From: an uncultured Bacteroides sp.
Lineage (GTDB): Bacteria; Bacteroidota; Bacteroidia; Bacteroidales; Bacteroidaceae
NCBI GenBank assembly: GCA_900555635.1
Contig: USLU01000033.1
Span: 1 to 53,222, forward strand
Length of the DNA stretch: 53,222 nucleotides
Direction: 5' to 3'
The notes below the pieces were generated by a model. It was not told the origin of the DNA and made no database searches. It saw only the letters and a list, made by a program, of their open reading frames with translations. Positions 35,119 to 43,414 of the stretch are shown piece by piece. The translations under genes were made by a program, and so were the position numbers. Numbering within the stretch: position 1 is the stretch's first letter; each line of letters begins with the position of its first letter.

Positions 35119-38031
35119 ATGAATGTATTACAACCAACCAAATGGGCTGTTATCATACTTTTGCTCATTAGCACACAAGTATTTGCACAAATGTCTAATG
35201 AGAAAAAGACATTTTCAAATCCAGTCATTTATTCCGATGTTCCAGATGTAGATGTAATTCGTGTAGATGACACTTTTTATATGATTAGTACTACCATGCA
35301 TCTGATGCCGGGTGCGCCTATTATGAGGTCAAAGGACTTAGTTAATTGGGAAATCATAAGCTACCTTTATGATGAAATTAAGGATAGCCCATTTTATGAT
35401 CTTGAAGGGGGGCATGTATACTCAGCTGGTCAATGGGCCTCTTCCATTCGTTACCACAATGGGAAATATTATGTGTTTTTTGCAACAAATAAGCCTGGGA
35501 AATCATATATATATACAGCGACTGATCCGGCTGGTAAGTGGGAAAGATTATCCGTGATGAACCAATTCCATGACGCCTCTTTACTATTCGATGATGATGG
35601 TAGAGTATATCTCGCTCATAGTGCTGGGAATATAAGAATAACAGAGCTTAAGAGCGATCTTTCCGGAGTAAAAGAAGATGGTTTAGAAATAACTGCTATT
35701 CACGGTGAGCAGCAAGGGTATAAAGGCTTGTTTGAAGGTACTCATATATTTAAGCATGACGGAAAGTACTATATGATGCTTATCTGGTGGCCTCAAAATG
35801 ATATTCGTACGCAACTTTGCTTTCGCTCCGATCGGATAGAAGGACCATACGAGAGTAAAACAATATTGTATGATGTGATCGATAATCCGGGGAAAGGTGT
35901 AGCACAGGGATGTGTTATTGATACAAAAGATGGTGAGTGGTATGGCTTTTTATTTCAGGATTTCGGAGCAGTAGGGCGCACACCTGTCTTGACGGAATGT
36001 CGTTGGGAGGATGGATGGCCAATGCTAGGTGATGAAAATGGAAAAGTGAGTAAAGTTATGGAAAAACCTATTCAGGGATACTCCGAAAAGCCATTGGTTA
36101 TCAGTGATGATTTCACCTCTACTAAACTCGCCCTAAACTGGCAATGGAATCACAACCCCGACAACAACCTCTGGTCATTGACTGAGCGCCCTGGTTACCT
36201 GCGGCTCCGTACAGGCAAGGTGGTACAAAACATCTTCGAGGCACGAAACACCTTGTCGCAACGCACCGAAGGCCCACTATGTAGCGGTATCATTTCCATC
36301 GACATATCCAGCATGAAAGACGGTGATATTACAGGCCTGGGAGCTTACAATGGCGAGCCCGGACTAATCTCCGTTGTAAAGGAAAAGAAGAAAAAATACA
36401 TTGTTATGACCGATCGTGGGCAGGAGATGAAAAGAATAGAACTGAAAAAGAACAACGTCCAACTGCGGATGGATTGTGATTTCAATATCAATGTAGATAA
36501 AGCCCGGTTCTACTACAGCTTGGATGGTAAAGAGTGGATACAATTAGGCCCTGAATTTCAGATGATTTATTACACCGATCATTTTATGGGCATCCGTTTT
36601 GCCATTTATAACTATGCTACAAAGCATTCGGGTGGGTATGTTGATGTCGATTTTTTTGGATATAGCAAAGAACCACTGCAACAAACATCCCTCAAACCTC
36701 GGCTCGTTGTACTCACAGACATTGCCCCTGGAGACATCGAGCCAGACGATATGGAGTCCATGATTCGTTTACTCGTCCATGCCGATCTGTATGAAATAGA
36801 AGCCCTCATCGCATCCAGCGGATGGAACAGTAGCGGACGTCCTTATCCCACATCCTGGATAGACAGCCTGAAGACTACAATCAATGCATATGAAAAAGAT
36901 CTTCCGAACCTGATGAAACGTTCTGAACAGACAGGTTTCCTCCCATTAGACATGGAGTGCAGACAGCAAAAAATAGGATACTGGCCGAGTGCGGAATATC
37001 TAAGAAGTCGTTTGATGCTCGGGAGCCTCCAAATGGGATATAAAAACCTGAGCCATGAAAACCGTTCCGCCGGGAGTGACCTCATTATCAAACTAACCGA
37101 TGAGGTCGATGATCGTCCCTTGTGGATCACCATCTGGGGCGGCGGGAACACCTTGGCTCAAGCTATATGGCAGGTGAAACAAGAACGCACTGAAGAACAG
37201 TTGAAAGGCTTTCTGAATAAATTGCGTGTCTACACCATCACAGATCAGGATGTCCCCTGGGAAGACCGCCACATCAATTACCCTTTCAGCTCGCACCATT
37301 GGATGCGCCGCGAATTCGGGAAAGATCTTTTATTCATCTGGGACGAAAGCGCTTGGCTTTCCCAAAATGACTTCGGGGCCAAGAGTTGGAAAGAGTATGC
37401 AACCCACATCCAAAATCATGGAAACCTGGGTACCATATATCCGAAAAACAAATGGGGAGTGGAAGGCGATACTCCATCCTTCTTGCACCTGATGCCCAAT
37501 GGACTGAACAATCCAGCCGTGCCCAATCATACCGGTTGGGGCGGCTATTTCGAATGGAACCAGGGAATGGACAACGAAACCTATTGCTACACAAATCACA
37601 GTGCACCGACAAAAGAAATCTCCCGGAAATACGAGAAATACTTTTATCCGGCCACGTTCAACAACTTCGCCGCCCGTATGGATTGGGCATCCGAAGGCAG
37701 GGGAAACCGTAACCCAGTTGTAATAGTCAACGGGGAAAAAGGCATCGCAATCCTAAAACTGCACCCCAAACAAGGTAGCGAAGTTATATTGGATGGATCC
37801 CAGTCGTTTGATCCGGACGCAGACTCAATAACTTTCAAGTGGTGGGTTTTACCAGAAGCAGGAAGCTATCCGGGCACAGTTACAATCGTGGATGCAAACA
37901 TGGAAAAAGCCAAAATCAAAATCCCGCAAGATGCAATAGGAAATAGCATTCATGTTATTTGCGAAGTAACAGATTCGGGAAATCCCAGCCTTACGAGTTA
38001 CAGAAGGGTTCTTTTTGAAGTAAGTGAATGA
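35119..38031 (+). CDS. GH43 fused to DUF1593 (nucleoside-hydrolase-like, Sde0182-type)
   Basis: 970 residues with a signal peptide (STQVFAQ). Residues about 32-330 are a GH43 propeller (base D43 in DVPDVDVIRVDDTFYMIS; HDASLLFDDDGRVYL; acid in FEGTHIFKHDGKYYM). A concanavalin-like sandwich follows (about 332-515). Residues about 525-800 are a DUF1593 / Sde0182 nucleoside-hydrolase-like domain, with the metal-site-like VLTDIAPGDIEPDDMESMIRLL, and an Ig-like tail ends in RRVLFEVSE. Each half alone makes a normal-length protein, so this is a two-enzyme fusion or chimera. Codon usage is AT-rich before about 36,110 and clearly richer in C after it, inside the GH43 sandwich. It ends directly against the truncated antisense GH43. 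Confidence 0.85.
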   Translation: MNVLQPTKWAVIILLLISTQVFAQMSNEKKTFSNPVIYSDVPDVDVIRVDDTFYMISTTMHLMPGAPIMRSKDLVNWEIISYLYDEIKDSPFYDLEGGHVYSAGQWASSIRYHNGKYYVFFATNKPGKSYIYTATDPAGKWERLSVMNQFHDASLLFDDDGRVYLAHSAGNIRITELKSDLSGVKEDGLEITAIHGEQQGYKGLFEGTHIFKHDGKYYMMLIWWPQNDIRTQLCFRSDRIEGPYESKTILYDVIDNPGKGVAQGCVIDTKDGEWYGFLFQDFGAVGRTPVLTECRWEDGWPMLGDENGKVSKVMEKPIQGYSEKPLVISDDFTSTKLALNWQWNHNPDNNLWSLTERPGYLRLRTGKVVQNIFEARNTLSQRTEGPLCSGIISIDISSMKDGDITGLGAYNGEPGLISVVKEKKKKYIVMTDRGQEMKRIELKKNNVQLRMDCDFNINVDKARFYYSLDGKEWIQLGPEFQMIYYTDHFMGIRFAIYNYATKHSGGYVDVDFFGYSKEPLQQTSLKPRLVVLTDIAPGDIEPDDMESMIRLLVHADLYEIEALIASSGWNSSGRPYPTSWIDSLKTTINAYEKDLPNLMKRSEQTGFLPLDMECRQQKIGYWPSAEYLRSRLMLGSLQMGYKNLSHENRSAGSDLIIKLTDEVDDRPLWITIWGGGNTLAQAIWQVKQERTEEQLKGFLNKLRVYTITDQDVPWEDRHINYPFSSHHWMRREFGKDLLFIWDESAWLSQNDFGAKSWKEYATHIQNHGNLGTIYPKNKWGVEGDTPSFLHLMPNGLNNPAVPNHTGWGGYFEWNQGMDNETYCYTNHSAPTKEISRKYEKYFYPATFNNFAARMDWASEGRGNRNPVVIVNGEKGIAILKLHPKQGSEVILDGSQSFDPDADSITFKWWVLPEAGSYPGTVTIVDANMEKAKIKIPQDAIGNSIHVICEVTDSGNPSLTSYRRVLFEVSE

Positions 38032-38428
38032 TTGACAAGGTAGGTTTCGCGTCCCAGCAGGTGGTGTGGACAATGAAATTGCCTTTGTCCGATACATTGG
38101 TAGTGATCATATAAAAAAGGCCATCGTTGTAACGGATGGTAGGTGCATAGATACCTCCCCATGAGCTGGCATCATGTAGTGGTAATTGTGAGGGACGTGT
38201 CAGGCAATGACCTATTTGCTCCCAATGCACAAGGTCTTTGCTGTGGAACAACGGAACCCCAGGGAAATACTGAAAACTACTGTTTACTAAATAGAAGTCA
38301 TCGCCTACGCGGCACACGCTCGGGTCGGGATGAAAGCCGGGAATCACAGGATTTTCGTAATCTTTCTGGTTTTGTGCAAAACAGGATAGGCTGGCTGCCA
38401 GTCCTAATGTTAACATCATCTTTCTCAT
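38032..38428 (-). pseudogene. 5' fragment of a GH43 gene, truncated
   Basis: Reading left from the ATG at 38428, a signal peptide (ending LSCFAQ) and the first blades of a GH43 are intact: NPVIPGFHPDPSVCRVGDDFYLV, FPGVPLFHSKDLVHWEQIGH, GGIYAPTIRYNDGLFYMITT. Similarity to other GH43s stops after GNFIVHTT at about 38060; one frame over, a PAG typical of the next position can be read, so a frameshift may also be present. The frame ends at 37991, overlapping the 3' end of the GH43-DUF1593 gene on the other strand. Only base-side residues remain and the other two catalytic acids are lost, so the product cannot be active. Its promoter (38488-38519) is intact. Confidence 0.85.
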
Positions 38429-38487
38429 ATATATATTGTGTTTTAAATAGTTTATTAAATACGTGGGGGGGGAGAATGTTATACTCA

Positions 38488-38519
38488 CAAAAATAAGATA
38501 TTCTCTCATACGAAACAAA
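38488..38519 (-). promoter_or_regulatory. Promoter of the truncated GH43
   Basis: On the minus strand, TTTG (38519-38516) and TATTTTTG (38495-38488) are 20 nt apart. The spacer carries AGAGAATA, also present in the GH29 promoter at 45697-45728, which has the same spacing and the same -7 box. Confidence 0.7.
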
Positions 38520-38576
38520 CGAGATATCACCGATGTCTCTTAATGAAAACCTTTTATCCTCATTTGGAAACATAAT

Positions 38577-38595
38577 ATACCCTTCTGCATAACAT
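38577..38595 (+). promoter_or_regulatory. HTCS2-type operator candidate, site 1
   Basis: ATACCCTTCTGCATAACAT. It lies 30 nt before a rightward TACTTTTG (38626-38633) and 57 nt upstream of the leftward -33 box of the truncated GH43. Same motif as at 40478, 41275, 45786 and 50125. Confidence 0.6.
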
Positions 38596-38804
38596 TTAGC
38601 AAGGATTATCAGTTGTTTTTACACTACTTTTGTCATGCCGGCACTTTTGTAATGGTGAACCGTACTACCGGGGAGGTAAATGATAAATATACTTTTGAAG
38701 GAATAACGAAAGGGGCAAAAGAGGGACAATATCCTTATTAGTCTGAATTGTCGTTTTGCATGGAACTTTTTTAAGGATAGAGAGATAGTTTTCTTGATAG
38801 GTTA

Positions 38805-38839
38805 GGGGGAAGTGGTATCGGTGACGATATGCTTCCCCC
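38805..38839 (-). terminator. Hairpin downstream of the second GH5 gene
   Basis: GGGGGAAG (38805-38812) and CTTCCCCC (38832-38839) pair, and the stem continues inward with GGTATCG/CGATATG to a GTGA loop. It starts 13 nt past the GH5 stop on the minus strand. No clear T-tract follows, so termination is likely but not certain. Confidence 0.5.
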
Positions 38840-38851
38840 GTTTGAAGTGTT

Positions 38852-40372
38852 TTATTTGGGTGCGTTATTATATACGGTTTCCAATGTATAAGAAGCATCT
38901 TCTGATGAAACGGCCTTCTTCATTGTTTCAATGATTTCTTGTCCGTTGTTGATAAAGTTTCCGGTGCCGTGGTCTATTATGCCGAAGCATTCATTTCCGG
39001 TGCCTTTGCTGCCATTGTCCCAGTAAAAGGGAGCGAGGCCATAAGTTCGGGCGGCTTTGAATACATACTCCATGTAGTATTTACGGAAGGTTTCGGCACG
39101 TGCATTATCGCGGTGCACAGCTCCCATTTCGCCTATATATACCGGGATACCTTTATCTATAAAGGCGGTTTTCAGGTTGCCGAATGTTTTCTTGACTTGT
39201 TCTTCATTTACATTCGGGTCTTTTTTGCCGGCTGCACCGGTATGTCCCCATTCGGAAAATTCGTCGGCAATGGCATATTTGAATGGGTCGTAGTAGTGTA
39301 CTGAAACCATCAGGCGATTGGCAGGGTCGCGTGGAAGTACCAGGGTGCTGATTGTTAAGTCCGGATTGGTGCAATATCCAGGGATTCCCAGATAACGTCT
39401 GCTGTTTTCTCCACCCACATTGCGCACTGCGTCTACAAATAGCTGATTCCATTCATTCAATACCGCATATTGTTTGCCGCCATCTTTGAGGTTTTCGCCC
39501 CAGCCCCAGCCGCCGTCATGTATTTCGTTCATGCTCTCGAACATAAGGAATTCGCCTTTGTCTTTGAATCGTTCGGCAATTTGTTTCCACATGGCTTGTA
39601 ACTGCGCTTTTACTTTTTGATTGACAGTTTCGTTTTTGGCAGCATTTTTAATGTCCAGCCAGTATTTACTTTCAGAACCATCGTGGTGGATGTTGATGAT
39701 TGCTTTTAATCCGGCTTTTTCGGCATAACCTACACATTCGGCTACACGGTCCAGCCATTGTTTGTCTATGGTATATTCGGGAGCTTTCCCTACTTTGCCT
39801 AGCCAGGTAATTGGGATTCTTACGGAGTTAACTCCTACTTCGGCAAGTTTGTTGAAGGTAGCTTGGGTAGCCACGGGATTGCCCCATGCCGTTTCATTGG
39901 CTACTTCGTTGTTGCTTGCGTCCAGCTGATTGCCTAAATTCCAACCCAATCCGAGACTTTTGGTGAAGGCTTGCGCTTCGTTTTCATCTGTGCTGGGGGG
40001 AGTTGTTTTTGCCTGTTGCTTCACCTCAAATGCTTTGGTAATGCCGCCTGCTTTTACAGTTATAAGAGAAGTACGAATCCGTGTCTCTGTGTTTTCTTCG
40101 ACGCTCACGGTGCATTTGTAGGTATCAGCTGTTGATTCTACAGAAAGTATTTTGCACCAGCTCTTTTCGCTGCTTACTTCGGGCTTTATGTTGGCCTTAA
40201 TATTAAAACTTTGCTCTCCTTTCTGCATTTGGAAGTTGAGACCATTACTTAATAGGTCTGCGGGAACCGAAAGTTTTGGTTCAATAGGTTCCGAAGAGGA
40301 ATTAGAACAAGCTGCAATAATAATGGTAAAGAGTGCAGCCAACATAAACAGATAATTTTTGATTTTGTACAT
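38852..40372 (-). CDS. BACON-GH5 endo-beta-glucanase, probable xyloglucanase (copy 2)
   Basis: 506-residue lipoprotein (Cys22 in IIIAAC). A BACON domain at about 38-120 (SSEKSWCKILSV; IRTSLITVKAGG) precedes the GH5 barrel: GLGWNLGNQLDA, IINIHHDGSE, acid/base E283 in FESMNEIHDGGWGWG, nucleophile E415 in YIGEMGAV. It is a paralogue of the GH5 at 30332-31858, with the same domain order and many shared blocks (YIDKGIPVYIGE versus FIDNNIPVYIGE region), and is the closer of the two to the canonical GWNLGNQLDA form. It is transcribed leftward, away from GH2, with a TATATTTG -7 box 35 nt before the start and an operator-like site 62 nt further upstream. Surface xyloglucan cleavage is the likely role. 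Confidence 0.9.
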   Translation of the reverse strand: MYKIKNYLFMLAALFTIIIAACSNSSSEPIEPKLSVPADLLSNGLNFQMQKGEQSFNIKANIKPEVSSEKSWCKILSVESTADTYKCTVSVEENTETRIRTSLITVKAGGITKAFEVKQQAKTTPPSTDENEAQAFTKSLGLGWNLGNQLDASNNEVANETAWGNPVATQATFNKLAEVGVNSVRIPITWLGKVGKAPEYTIDKQWLDRVAECVGYAEKAGLKAIINIHHDGSESKYWLDIKNAAKNETVNQKVKAQLQAMWKQIAERFKDKGEFLMFESMNEIHDGGWGWGENLKDGGKQYAVLNEWNQLFVDAVRNVGGENSRRYLGIPGYCTNPDLTISTLVLPRDPANRLMVSVHYYDPFKYAIADEFSEWGHTGAAGKKDPNVNEEQVKKTFGNLKTAFIDKGIPVYIGEMGAVHRDNARAETFRKYYMEYVFKAARTYGLAPFYWDNGSKGTGNECFGIIDHGTGNFINNGQEIIETMKKAVSSEDASYTLETVYNNAPK

Positions 40373-40407
40373 ACAAACTGTTTTTCTTTAATTGATTTAA
40401 GATGAAC

Positions 40408-40415
40408 CAAATATA
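40408..40415 (-). promoter_or_regulatory. Candidate -7 box of the second GH5
   Basis: TATATTTG on the minus strand, 35 nt before the GH5 ATG. No TTTG at the usual -33 distance, which fits an activated promoter. Confidence 0.5.
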
Positions 40416-40477
40416 AGGATATTAAAGTAGTCTGGAATATTGATTCGGCAATAATAATGCCTCTATAATACAATCAG

Positions 40478-40495
40478 ATACCCTATTCGAAACAT
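40478..40495 (+). promoter_or_regulatory. HTCS2-type operator candidate, site 2
   Basis: ATACCCTATTCGAAACAT, one base shorter than the 19-nt sites. It is 62 nt upstream of the leftward GH5 -7 box; in the rightward direction only a degenerate TATTCTTA lies 30 nt on. Confidence 0.5.
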
Positions 40496-40694
40496 TTTAT
40501 CTGTGTCCGGTCTACTCCGACTCCTTATTCTTAAATAACTTGAGTGCGGGATAAGTGTATATAGCGGGAAAGACATGAAGCAAATCAAGAGCTATTGATT
40601 ACTTGTTTGTGACTGTAATACACTAATTATAGCACATTGATAATCAGTTGCTTTGTACTGTACGACTTTTTATTTAAAGTACAGTGTCACTTTA

Positions 40695-40804
40695 TCCCTG
40701 ATAAAGTGCTACTGTATTACTGATAAAGCGCTGCTGTATTACTGGTAAAGTGTTACTGTATCCCTGATAAAGTGATGCTGTACATTCAGTAAAGTGATTG
40801 TACA
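40695..40804. repeat. 22-bp tandem repeat array, five units
   Basis: Units start at 40695, 40717, 40739, 40761 and 40783. The first four fit TnnCTGnTAAAGnGnTnCTGTA (for example TCCCTGATAAAGTGCTACTGTA is split between two such units in phase); the fifth is diverged. A flanking CACTTTAT before the array can pair with ATAAAGTG in the units. There are no unique spacers, so it is not CRISPR. Confidence 0.85.
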
Positions 40805-40945
40805 GTGAATCTAAACTGATAATGAACAGGTTGAATATATTTGCTCTGATGAAGGCGATGAATTGAATATCATTTAGCCCAAGACGGGAAAGAAATGAAA
40901 CAAATGATAAGCAGAACTAGTGATTAAGTGAGAGTAATGAATAAG

Positions 40946-41104
40946 AGTAACTTAATTCCCCTCCTCTTGGGAGGAGGGGTGCCCAAAGGGCGGGGTGGTA
41001 GGTGAATGCACAGACTAAATCATTCTTTCAAAGGAATTTATTTCTCCTACCACCTCCCCCCGTTGGGGTACTCCTCCTCCCAGAAGGAGGAGAATACAGT
41101 TACT
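40946..41104. repeat. 159-bp GC-rich inverted-repeat element, copy 2
   Basis: Same ends (AGTAACT and AGTTACT), same order of CCCCTCCTC...GGAGGAGGGG, GTGCCCAAAGGGCGG, GTGGTAGGTG, CTACCACCTCC, CCCCGTTGGGG and GGAGGAGAAT, and exactly the same length as copy 1. Differences cluster in the central unpaired stretch and at scattered arm positions. It lies between divergent GH5 and GH2 genes. Confidence 0.9.
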
Positions 41105-41274
41105 CTCATTCATCATTTACACGTTACTCTTATTAATCATTGCGCTAATTAGCATTTAGCTCAAAACCCTACAAAAATGTACTATGTGTCCCTAATACGA
41201 GTATAGCATACCACACCTTAGGACTTAGTTCTAAGAATCTATGCATGTATTTCAAGAAGACTGACAACAAATGG

Positions 41275-41292
41275 TATCCCTTTCTGCAACAT
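41275..41292 (+). promoter_or_regulatory. HTCS2-type operator candidate, site 3 (GH2)
   Basis: TATCCCTTTCTGCAACAT, 29 nt before the GH2 -7 box. The CCCT and AACAT halves match the other sites; this copy is one base shorter between them. Confidence 0.6.
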
Positions 41293-41321
41293 GCCACCCT
41301 TATATTCAGTATTTGTTTTCC

Positions 41322-41329
41322 TATATTTG
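41322..41329 (+). promoter_or_regulatory. -7 box of the GH2 gene
   Basis: TATATTTG lies 39 nt before the ATG at 41369. There is no -33 TTTG at the normal distance; the operator-like site ends about where -33 would begin, as expected for an activator that replaces -33 contacts. Confidence 0.6.
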
Positions 41330-41368
41330 CAAATTAAGAAAAACATAACAAATTAAATATTGAAACTG

Positions 41369-43366
41369 ATGAAACACACAATTTTATTTCTAATCTCTCT
41401 TCTTATTGCTATTGGAGCGCAAGGCGTAGAATCTATTCCGCTGAATAATGACTGGGCATTTCATAGAGGATTCCAAGCTTCCCCGTCCGGTATATTGAGC
41501 GTGAATCTGCCTCATACTTGGAATGCGGCCGATGGAATGTTTGGCAATACCGATTATTATAGAGGCTTGTGTACATATAGCCGTAAGTTATTGTTTTCGC
41601 CGGAAGATGCCGGGAAGCGTGTGTTCCTGAAGATAGATGCCGCCCAAACTGTTGCGGATATCTTTGTGGACCATCGGTTTGTGATGCAACATAAAGGCGG
41701 ATATACAGCTTTTGTTGCCGAGCTGACCGATTTTCTGATTCCCGGCAAAGAGAGCACGCTGGAAATACGTGTCAACAATGCCCAAACCATGGACATTGCA
41801 CCTATCTGTGGCGATTTTAATACGTATGGAGGACTGAACCGGGGCGTACACTTGCTATTGACCGAAGATGTTTGTATCAATCCGGCATACTATGCTTCTT
41901 CCGGTGTATTCTTTACTCAAAGTGAGGTGTCCGAAGAAAGCGCACTGCTGAAAATAGAGACCTTGCTTTCATCCCGAAAGATGGGATTGAATGATTGTGA
42001 AGTTGAGTTTCAGTTATGGGATAAGAATAAACAAGTTTATAGGACAGTTGAGAATGAAATAACTGCCGATAATAAAGTAGTGATGTCTATGACCTTAAAG
42101 AAACCGCATCTGTGGAATGGTGTTGAAGATCCTTATCTATACAAAGGAGTGGTTATTCTACGCAAAAACGGCAAAGAGATAGACCGTAGGGAAGAGGAAA
42201 TCGGTTTCCGGTATTTTTTTGTCGATCCGGAGAAAGGATTCTTTCTGAACGGTAAACCCTATCGGCTGAATGGGGTCAACCGACATGAGGATCGCTCTGA
42301 GCGTGCTTCTGCCTTTTATAATCGGGACCATGATGAGGACTTGGAACTAATCCGGGAAATGGGATGCAATGCAGTGCGCCTTTGTCATTATCCGCAGGCC
42401 AAGTATGTGCATCAACAAATGGACAGACAAGGACTTATAGCTTGGCCCGAGATTCCTTTCGTAAATGTATATGTCAATAATCGGACATTTGATGAGAACC
42501 TGCGTCAACAGTTGAAGGAGCTGATTCTGCAAAACTATAATCATCCGTGCATCTTGTTCTGGGGACTATTCAATGAGATTAATTCGGGATGGCTGGACCG
42601 TCCTTCTAAAATGACTAGCGAACTCAGCGCTTTGGCGCACCAGCTAGATCCAAGTCGCCCCACGATGGGAGCCAGCAATCAGGATGATGATTTTAACGGA
42701 TTCACTGATCTGATCGCTTTTAATAAGTATTTTGGCTGGTATGGCAATACTATGGAAGATATGGGAGCTTGGATAGATCGTGAACATGCGGCACATCCTG
42801 AAAGAAAGATGGGTATTAGTGAATACGGAGCCGGTGCTTGTGTATTTCAGCAATCCGACTCCTTGAAACACCCCGAACCTTGGGGACAATGGCATCCTGA
42901 AAACTGGCAGACCTATTACCACATAGAAAACTGGAAGCAGCTTCAAAAGCGAGATTTCTTGTGGTGTAACTTCATTTGGTGTATGTTCGATTTCTCGGCT
43001 GCCGGACGTAGAGAAGGCTCTACTATGGGACGCAATGACAAAGGTCTGGTAACATACGACCGGAAAATAAAGAAAGATGCATTCTACTTTTACAAGGCAA
43101 ACTGGAACACAAAAGATAAGTTTGTTTATATTGCCGGACGCAGAGAAGTGAACCGAACACAAAAGCTTGTGAATATTCAAGCCTTTAGCAATTCTGGTGA
43201 AGCTGAATTGTGGCTCAATGGCAAAAATATGGGAAAAGCAGCACCCAATCAGGTGAATGTATTGCAGTGGAATAATGTATTGCTGAGTGATGGAGAGAAT
43301 ACTATCGTGGTTAAAAACAAATATGGTATCGATCAATGTGTTTGGATTCTATCCTCACGAAGATAG
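41369..43366 (+). CDS. GH2 beta-galactosidase (xyloglucan block)
   Basis: 665 residues from the ATG at 41369; a TTG three codons upstream is in frame but the ATG gives the cleaner signal peptide (LLIAIGAQG). The GH2 jelly-roll (about 20-180), immunoglobulin-like domain (about 185-285) and TIM barrel are in order: FLNGKPYRLNGVNRHEDR, acid/base E403 in WGLFNEINSG and nucleophile E485 in GISEYGAGA. It is a short GH2 lacking the LacZ small-chain domain and ending in a single beta domain (AELWLNGKNMGKA). In xyloglucan degradation this activity removes terminal galactose; other GH2 specificities cannot be excluded. It converges on the GH29 gene with a shared terminator. Confidence 0.87.
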   Translation: MKHTILFLISLLIAIGAQGVESIPLNNDWAFHRGFQASPSGILSVNLPHTWNAADGMFGNTDYYRGLCTYSRKLLFSPEDAGKRVFLKIDAAQTVADIFVDHRFVMQHKGGYTAFVAELTDFLIPGKESTLEIRVNNAQTMDIAPICGDFNTYGGLNRGVHLLLTEDVCINPAYYASSGVFFTQSEVSEESALLKIETLLSSRKMGLNDCEVEFQLWDKNKQVYRTVENEITADNKVVMSMTLKKPHLWNGVEDPYLYKGVVILRKNGKEIDRREEEIGFRYFFVDPEKGFFLNGKPYRLNGVNRHEDRSERASAFYNRDHDEDLELIREMGCNAVRLCHYPQAKYVHQQMDRQGLIAWPEIPFVNVYVNNRTFDENLRQQLKELILQNYNHPCILFWGLFNEINSGWLDRPSKMTSELSALAHQLDPSRPTMGASNQDDDFNGFTDLIAFNKYFGWYGNTMEDMGAWIDREHAAHPERKMGISEYGAGACVFQQSDSLKHPEPWGQWHPENWQTYYHIENWKQLQKRDFLWCNFIWCMFDFSAAGRREGSTMGRNDKGLVTYDRKIKKDAFYFYKANWNTKDKFVYIAGRREVNRTQKLVNIQAFSNSGEAELWLNGKNMGKAAPNQVNVLQWNNVLLSDGENTIVVKNKYGIDQCVWILSSRR

Positions 43367-43374
43367 TTTAGCTT

Positions 43375-43400
43375 AGCTGCTCAGGTTATCCTGAGCAGCT
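43375..43400. terminator. Bidirectional terminator between GH2 and GH29
   Basis: AGCTGCTCAGG-TTAT-CCTGAGCAGCT, a perfect 11-bp stem with a 4-nt loop, sits in the 48-bp gap between the convergent genes. Confidence 0.75.
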
Positions 43401-43414
43401 GAACTCCTGTTTCA

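Larger units (their letters stand above)
38429..38851. other. Intergenic control region between GH43 fragment and second GH5
   Basis: 423 bp. It holds the leftward promoter of the GH43 fragment (38488-38519), the operator-like site at 38577-38595, a rightward TACTTTTG box at 38626-38633 with no gene behind it, and a hairpin at 38805-38839 downstream of the GH5 stop. Confidence 0.7.
40373..41368. other. Long divergent intergenic region between GH5 and GH2
   Basis: 996 bp without a gene. In order it holds the GH5 -7 box, operator-like site 2, a five-unit 22-bp tandem array (40695-40804), the 159-bp inverted-repeat element copy 2 (40946-41104), an imperfect 9-bp hairpin (41217-41235), operator-like site 3 and the GH2 -7 box. 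Confidence 0.75.

Noticed and set aside
38143..38496. Rightward 117-residue frame opposite the GH43 fragment
   Set aside because: It is antisense to clear GH43 sequence, so it is a shadow frame.
38661..38740. Short rightward frame after the TACTTTTG box at 38626
   Set aside because: It is short, has no ribosome-binding site or recognisable family, and does not resemble the GH2 remnant found behind the matching box at 45834.
38665..38898. Leftward 77-residue frame after the second GH5
   Set aside because: It overlaps the 3' end of the GH5 and a GC-rich hairpin, has no recognisable domain and looks like chance coding.
40695..40804. Possible CRISPR array
   Set aside because: The 22-bp units are directly adjacent with no unique spacers, and no cas gene is in the window.
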